DNA of 64,000 nt, taken from the NCBI RefSeq assembly GCF_008312885.1, contig NZ_VSSO01000003.1:513080-577079 (forward strand). The letters are read 5' to 3'. The stretch is from Lolliginicoccus suaedae (GTDB taxonomy: Bacteria; Actinomycetota; Actinomycetes; Mycobacteriales; Mycobacteriaceae). Every line of letters begins with the position of its first letter. The stretch's first letter is position 1. Made by a program: the position numbers and the translations under genes. The notes under the pieces are model-generated. The model searched no databases. It was not told the DNA's origin and saw nothing but the letters and a program-made list of their open reading frames with translations. Positions 59,740-64,000 of this stretch are shown here, piece after piece.

Positions 59740-61226
59740 CAGTAGCGGTAGTGCTCCGGCTTGTAGGGGCCCTCGACGTCCACGCCGATGTACTCGGCCT
59801 GGTCCTTGGTGAGCTTGGTCAGGCTGCCACCGAGCGCCTCGACGTGGATGCGCGCGACCTTCTCGTCGAGGTGCTTGGGCAAGCGGTACACCTCGTTGTC
59901 GTACTCATCCTTCTTCGTCCACAGCTCGATCTGGGCGATGACCTGGTTGGAGAAGCTGTTGCTCATCACGAACGACGGGTGCCCGGTCGCATTGCCGAGG
60001 TTGAGCAGGCGGCCCTCGGAGAGCACGATGATCGACCGGAGCGGGTTGCCCTCCTTGTCGGCGAAGACCCACTCGTCGACCTGTGGCTTGATGTTGATGC
60101 GCGACGTCTCGGGGCTGCGCTCGAGCGCGGCCATGTCGATCTCGTTGTCGAAGTGACCGATGTTGCCGAGGATCGCCTGGTGCTTCATCGCCCGCATATG
60201 GTCAAGGGTGATGACATCCTTGTTGCCGGTGGAGGTGATGATGATGTCGGCCTTGCCGATCGCCTCCTCGACGGTGACGACGTCGTAGCCGTCCATCAGG
60301 GCCTGCAGCGCGTTGATCGGGTCGACCTCGGTGACCTGGACGCGGGCGCCCTGCCCGGCGAGCGACTCGGCGCAGCCCTTGCCGACATCGCCGTAGCCGC
60401 AGATGAGAACCTTCTTGCCGCCGATGAGGACATCGGTGCCACGGTTGATGCCGTCGATGAGCGAGTGCCGGGTGCCGTACTTGTTGTCGAACTTGCTCTT
60501 GGTGACGGAGTCGTTGACGTTGATCGCGGGGAATGTCAGCTCCCCCGCCGCGGCGAACTGGTACAGCCGCAGGACCCCGGTGGTGGTCTCCTCCGTCACG
60601 CCCTGCACGGACTTGGCGATGGTGCTCCACTTGGTGGCGTCGGCGGCGGTCGAGGCGCGCAGAAGCTCGAGGAACACCTGGTACTCGGCGGAGTGCTGAT
60701 CCTCGTCGAGCGGCGGCACCACGCCGGCGACCTCGAACTGCGCGCCCCGGAGCACGAGCATGGTGGCATCGCCACCGTCGTCGAGGATCATGTTGGCGGG
60801 ACCATCCGCCGCGGGCCAGGTGAGCGCCTGCTCCGCGCACCACCAGTACTCCTCGAGGCTCTCGCCCTTCCATGCGAAGACCGCGGTGCCGCGGGGCTCC
60901 TCAGGGGTGCCGTGCGGTCCCACGACGACTGCCGCGGCCGCATGGTCCTGGGTGGAGAAGATGTTGCAGGAGGCCCAGCGAACCTGCGCGCCGAGCGCGA
61001 CGAGGGTCTCGATCAGTACTGCGGTCTGCACGGTCATGTGCAGCGAACCGGTGATGCGCGCGCCCTTGAGCGGCTGCGCCTCGGCGTACTCGCGGCGCAG
61101 GGACATCAGGCCGGGCATCTCATGCTCGGCGAGGCGGATCTCCTTGCGACCGAACTCGGCAAGCCCGAGGTCCGCGACCTTGTACTCGATTCCATTGTGG
61201 AAGTCTGCGACCGGCAGAGCCGACAT
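59739..61226 (-). CDS. sahH: S-adenosylhomocysteine hydrolase
   Basis: Splits S-adenosylhomocysteine into adenosine and homocysteine; 495 residues, the mycobacterial length. Substrate motifs [16 protein letters not shown] and [14 protein letters not shown] are followed by the NAD-binding loop [17 protein letters not shown] and the closing motif KPEHYRY. The actinobacterial insertion around residues 150-190 is present. ATG at 61226 has GGTGA six bases upstream; ATG at 61238 has none. The 208 bases upstream to alkX hold no gene and no riboswitch that I recognise. Confidence 0.95.
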   Translation of the reverse strand: MSALPVADFHNGIEYKVADLGLAEFGRKEIRLAEHEMPGLMSLRREYAEAQPLKGARITGSLHMTVQTAVLIETLVALGAQVRWASCNIFSTQDHAAAAVVVGPHGTPEEPRGTAVFAWKGESLEEYWWCAEQALTWPAADGPANMILDDGGDATMLVLRGAQFEVAGVVPPLDEDQHSAEYQVFLELLRASTAADATKWSTIAKSVQGVTEETTTGVLRLYQFAAAGELTFPAINVNDSVTKSKFDNKYGTRHSLIDGINRGTDVLIGGKKVLICGYGDVGKGCAESLAGQGARVQVTEVDPINALQALMDGYDVVTVEEAIGKADIIITSTGNKDVITLDHMRAMKHQAILGNIGHFDNEIDMAALERSPETSRINIKPQVDEWVFADKEGNPLRSIIVLSEGRLLNLGNATGHPSFVMSNSFSNQVIAQIELWTKKDEYDNEVYRLPKHLDEKVARIHVEALGGSLTKLTKDQAEYIGVDVEGPYKPEHYRY

Positions 61227-61434
61227 TATCTTCACCATCTTCTTGTTGGGGATCTTCGCTTGTGGGGCCACGGGAGGGCCCGGTCCATCGTCGTGAGGGA
61301 TGCGTCGTTGGGGATACGTTGCAGCTACGGCGTGGGGATTGGCTAGGAGGCGATCCACTGCCCGGCCTGCCCGTGGCGGCCAGGTACCGAGCTGAGGGAT
61401 CGCAACGCAAGGCTAGCCGCTGCGGCGCGGGGAA

Positions 61435-62073
61435 TCACGCGGAGGTCGCGGTGTCGCGCGCCTTCGCCTTGATGTAGGCGGCCTGGAGATAGGGCGCCAC
61501 GAAATCGGTGAAATCGTCGACCATGGTGTCTGGCGCGCGCGGCGGGATGGCGATGAAGCTCAATGCGATGCGCCCAACGTACATGGCGGTCACCTGTGCC
61601 TCGCGCTCATCGAGCCGTGGCCAGTTGTCCTGCATGATGCGGGCCAGCCGGTCCACTGCCCGCTCGAGGACGGGCCAGCCATCGGTGGTGATGAGGCTCA
61701 GGATCTCGGCCTTCGCGCGGCCGAGCAGGGCCCAGCGCACAGCGGGATCCTGGGTGGCGGCGCTGAGGAAGCGCTGGAAGGCATCACTGATGGCACCCCG
61801 GGCATCACCGACATGCGTCTGCACGGCCTCGTTGGCCTCATCGAGGAAGTGATCGACTAGCCGAAGGATGTACTGCTGTGCCACGCCTTGCCGGGACTCG
61901 AACTCGTTGTAGAGCGTCTGGCGGCTCACTCCGGCGTTGCGGGCGACCTCCGCCATGGTGATGTCGGACCACTCCTTCTCATCGAGGAGCTCCCGGACAG
62001 CATCGAGGACGGAGTCCCGCAGCAGGCGCCGCGCAGCCTCCTGATACGTGACTCTCGAGCGTCCACCGGGCAT
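61435..62073 (-). CDS. alkX: TetR-family regulator of the alkane hydroxylase genes (AlkX)
   Basis: A 212-residue TetR repressor. The HTH is in ITMAEVARNAGVSRQTLYNEFESR, and the ligand domain includes WALLGRAKAEILSLITTDGWPVLERAVDRLA (key piece LGRAKAEILSLITTDGW). Its place at the end of alkB-rubA-rubA-rubB matches AlkX of alkane-degrading actinobacteria, where fatty acids release it from DNA. ATG at 62073 lies two bases from a duplicated operator-like motif, implying autoregulation. Confidence 0.9.
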   Translation of the reverse strand: MPGGRSRVTYQEAARRLLRDSVLDAVRELLDEKEWSDITMAEVARNAGVSRQTLYNEFESRQGVAQQYILRLVDHFLDEANEAVQTHVGDARGAISDAFQRFLSAATQDPAVRWALLGRAKAEILSLITTDGWPVLERAVDRLARIMQDNWPRLDEREAQVTAMYVGRIALSFIAIPPRAPDTMVDDFTDFVAPYLQAAYIKAKARDTATSA

Positions 62074-62074
62074 G

Positions 62075-62121
62075 GTCAAGACACTAGTCAAAACCATGCC
62101 CGGTGTCAAAGCACTAGACAA
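62075..62121. promoter_or_regulatory. Tandem 17-bp operator-like motif before alkX
   Basis: GTCAAGACACTAGTCAA (62075-62091) and GTCAAAGCACTAGACAA (62105-62121) are direct repeats exactly 30 bases apart, 14 of 17 identical. They fill the gap between the rubB stop and the alkX start. Confidence 0.6.
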
Positions 62122-62124
62122 CGA

Positions 62125-63399
62125 CTACTTGTCGTTGCCCCCTGCTGCGCCAGCCCGCACCGGAGCAGCTGCGGGAACGCCCTCCTCCAGGTCCTTGCGG
62201 CTGATGTACTGCGCGTCCGGGATGAGCGCCTTGGCGTTGCGGAACTCCTTGGGCCTGCCCATCGAGATCACGCCCACGAGCTGATCATCACGCAGGCACA
62301 GGACAGTGAAATCGAGCGCATCGAGGTCACCGTGGATGATCAGGTCATCCTCTGGCGACGGCCACCCGGCGATCTGCAGGTTCTTGCCGTACTGCTTGGT
62401 CCAGCTCCACGGCACATCCGCGTACGGGGTGGGCATGCCCAGGATCGCCCGGGCCGCGTGCGCGCCCTGCTCCTGCGCGTTGCTCCAGTGCTCCACGCGC
62501 TGCATCCCGCCGAGCAGCAGGTTCGGGAACATCGCCACGTCACCTGCCGCATAGATCGCCGGATCCGAGGTGCGGCAGAACTTGTCGACGATGACTCCGC
62601 GGCGGCCCGTGGTATCGACCGCGAGACCGGCCTCCTCGGCAAGCTCTGCATTGGGCATCATCCCGACGGAGACGAGCGCTGCCGCGGCCTTCCAGCTGCG
62701 GCCATCCGGCGAGACCGCCGTGACGCCCTTCTTGTCGACATCCACCCGATCGAGCTGCACGCCGGCGTGCAGCTCGACGCCGTTGTCCTCGTGCATCTTC
62801 ACGTAGAGCCGCGAGATGGACTCCGGCAGCATGCGCGCGAGCGGACGCTCCGCAGCCTCGAGCAGGATCACCTCGGAACCGAGGGCGCGCGCGGTGGCCG
62901 CCACCTCGGAGCCGATCAGCCCGGCACCGATGATGAGCAGCTTGCCCTTGCCGTCGATGGCAGCGCGCAACGTGGGCACGTCGGCCATGCTGCGCAGGTA
63001 GTGCACGTTCGGCTGGGCCTCTGGATCCAGGCCCGGGATCATCCGGGGGCGTCCACCCGTGGCGATGAGCAGCGCATCGTAGGGCTGCTCGTTGCCGTCC
63101 TCGAGAAGGATCTTCTTGTCGGCCGGCTTGATCCCGGCGACGGTGGTCCCGGCGATGATCTCGACGTTCTGCTCTTCCCAGAAGGAAGGCGGTCGCAGCC
63201 TCGAGCGCTCGACCGTTACCTTGCCCTCGAGCAGCTCCTTGGAGAGCTGTGGGCGGCGATAGGGGTACTCGGTGTCGCTGCTGATCATCACGATCTTGCC
63301 GGCGAACCCTTCCTTGCGGAGGGTCTCCGCGGCGGTGGCGCCGCACACGCCCGATCCGATGATGACAACGGTTCCGTCTTGGACTACGCCTTCGCTCAC
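62125..63399 (-). CDS. rubB: Rubredoxin reductase (FAD, NADH)
   Basis: A 424-residue flavoprotein that reduces rubredoxin for AlkB. FAD motif [41 protein letters not shown] motif [17 protein letters not shown] and the second FAD contact [12 protein letters not shown], followed by an interface domain ([21 protein letters not shown]). The key pieces place it in the ferredoxin/rubredoxin reductase family. GTG at 63399 overlaps the rubredoxin stop by four bases. Confidence 0.93.
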   Translation of the reverse strand: MSEGVVQDGTVVIIGSGVCGATAAETLRKEGFAGKIVMISSDTEYPYRRPQLSKELLEGKVTVERSRLRPPSFWEEQNVEIIAGTTVAGIKPADKKILLEDGNEQPYDALLIATGGRPRMIPGLDPEAQPNVHYLRSMADVPTLRAAIDGKGKLLIIGAGLIGSEVAATARALGSEVILLEAAERPLARMLPESISRLYVKMHEDNGVELHAGVQLDRVDVDKKGVTAVSPDGRSWKAAAALVSVGMMPNAELAEEAGLAVDTTGRRGVIVDKFCRTSDPAIYAAGDVAMFPNLLLGGMQRVEHWSNAQEQGAHAARAILGMPTPYADVPWSWTKQYGKNLQIAGWPSPEDDLIIHGDLDALDFTVLCLRDDQLVGVISMGRPKEFRNAKALIPDAQYISRKDLEEGVPAAAPVRAGAAGGNDK

Positions 63400-63581
63400 G
63401 CGCGCGATACCTCTACCATCTCGAAGTCGGACTTCGCCGCACCGCAGTCGGGGCAGCTCCAGTCGTCCGGGATGTCCTCCCAGCGGGTCCCTGGCGCGAT
63501 GTCGTCCTCGGGCCAGCCCTCGGCCTCGTCATACTCGAAACCGCATTGCAGGCAGCGATAGAGCTTGTACTCGGTGCTCAT
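63396..63581 (-). CDS. rubA2: Rubredoxin, AlkG2 type
   Basis: A 61-residue iron protein with two CxxC knuckles, [19 protein letters not shown] and [16 protein letters not shown]. The segment [20 protein letters not shown] and the ending match AlkG2-type rubredoxins that transfer electrons to alkane hydroxylase, unlike AlkG1. It overlaps rubB. Confidence 0.93.
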   Translation of the reverse strand: MSTEYKLYRCLQCGFEYDEAEGWPEDDIAPGTRWEDIPDDWSCPDCGAAKSDFEMVEVSRA

Positions 63582-63645
63582 GTCGTTTCCATCTCACAAT
63601 CGTCGACGGCGTTGTCTATTCGGCGCGCAGCCGTAGTTGCGCGAA

Positions 63646-63680
63646 CTCCCAGCCTGTGGATTCTCACCCCAGGCTGGGAG
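63646..63680. terminator. Hairpin between the two rubredoxin genes
   Basis: CTCCCAGCCTG and CAGGCTGGGAG pair perfectly over 11 bases around 13 bases, 11 bases after the end of the first rubredoxin gene. It could be a partial terminator or a processing site that sets different levels for alkB-rubA1 and rubA2-rubB-alkX. Confidence 0.6.
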
Positions 63681-63690
63681 CACGTCATGT

Positions 63691-63855
63691 TCAGGATGCA
63701 GGCTCGAAGTCAACCTTCTCGCGGACCCCGCAGTCGGGGCAGGGCCAGTCATCCGGGATGTCAGCCCAGAGGGTTCCGGCGGGGAACCCCTCGCGGGGGT
63801 CGCCCTTCTCCTCGTCGTACACGTAGTCGCATACCGGGCAGACGAATCGACTCAT
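63691..63855 (-). CDS. rubA1: Rubredoxin, AlkG1 type
   Basis: A 54-residue rubredoxin with CPVCDYVYDEEKGDPREG and CPDCGVREKVDFEP. The charged segment after the second knuckle (VREKVDF) is of the AlkG1 type, which in tested systems does not support AlkB. AGGAGG, overlapping the alkB stop, lies nine bases before the ATG at 63855. Confidence 0.92.
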   Translation of the reverse strand: MSRFVCPVCDYVYDEEKGDPREGFPAGTLWADIPDDWPCPDCGVREKVDFEPAS

Positions 63856-63868
63856 CGGGGCCAACCTC

Positions 63869-64000
63869 CTAGGCAGTTTCCACAGTGTTGGATCGACCGT
63901 ACTTGGCGAGGATCTTCTCACGCTTCTTGGGGTCGATATTAGCCTGCGTGATGTCGCCGTCGTAGTGATCCAGGACCCGCTTGTCCATCACTGCCCGCCA
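63869..64000 (-). CDS. alkB: Alkane 1-monooxygenase AlkB, C-terminal end (runs off the window)
   Basis: The last 43 codons are visible: WRAVMDKRVLDHYDGDITQA and then IDPKKREKILAKYGRSNTVETA, the conserved C-terminus of actinobacterial AlkB. The histidine boxes lie outside the window. No rubredoxin is fused to it; the stop overlaps the RBS of the separate rubA1. Confidence 0.88.
   Translation of the reverse strand, partial: WRAVMDKRVLDHYDGDITQANIDPKKREKILAKYGRSNTVETA

Noticed and set aside
61227..61434. Possible SAH riboswitch in front of sahH
   Set aside because: I could not find the conserved SAH aptamer core or a pseudoknot in this stretch; a covariance-model search would be needed to support it.

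Overview
The window is high-GC DNA from the chromosome of an actinobacterium of the order Mycobacteriales (Corynebacteriales). From recall, gene order follows the Mycobacterium tuberculosis Rv3198-Rv3252 region closely: uvrD2, mrx1, nudC, a K+ channel and adnAB at one end; moeZ, the TetR/DUF3107 pair, a DEAD-box helicase, parA-like, whiB1, pdtaS, a small biotinyl protein, rsrA-sigH, aroA, rsgA and desA3 in the middle; then secA1, hpf, comF, lpqB-mtrB-mtrA, tmk, sahH and alkX-rubB-rubA at the far end. Presence of adnAB, whiB1, a mycoredoxin and desA3 excludes most other orders. The genus cannot be fixed from this sequence. I saw no rRNA, tRNA, CRISPR array, insertion sequence or phage gene.

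Layout. 1-11.5 kb: DNA repair and redox genes; the minus-strand run from a stand-alone condensation-domain gene through adnA, adnB, a saccharopine-dehydrogenase-like reductase, a K+ channel and nudC is nearly gapless. 13.8-26.7 kb: an alkyltransferase-like protein, then a nitrate assimilation block. Transcribed right to left it reads narK (transport), nasA (nitrate reductase), an FAD/BFD electron-transfer protein, nirB and nirD (nitrite reductase), a uroporphyrinogen-III synthase fused to a winged helix, and a sirohydrochlorin chelatase-like gene (siroheme supply). It is followed by an MFS exporter and a divergent GntR regulator. The block sits between genes that are neighbours in M. tuberculosis (Rv3204 and Rv3205c).

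26.8-37.2 kb: TIGR02569 kinase-like protein, MoeZ, a DUF3152 metalloprotease, TetR, DUF3107, DEAD-box helicase, a beta-propeller membrane protein, ParA-like ATPase, a small membrane protein and a diacylglycerol kinase-like lipid kinase. 37.5-45 kb: stress signalling and essential genes (whiB1, pdtaS, biotinyl carrier, ribosomal protein bL37, rsrA, sigH, SRAP, aroA, rsgA). 44.6-49 kb: lipid genes (DesA3-type desaturase with its reductase, WS/DGAT acyltransferase). 49-61 kb: secA1, hpf, comF, lpqB-mtrBA, tmk, sahH. 61.4-64 kb: alkane hydroxylase electron chain (AlkX, rubredoxin reductase, two rubredoxins, C-terminus of AlkB).

Points of most interest: SigH-type promoters in front of both sigH and mycoredoxin mrx1 (the latter nearly leaderless); two genes that appear to start with CTG; a stand-alone NRPS condensation domain that ends in a condensation-adenylation linker; a two-copy palindromic repeat at convergent gene ends; a duplicated 17-bp motif in front of alkX; and a palindromic operator candidate between the MFS and GntR genes.
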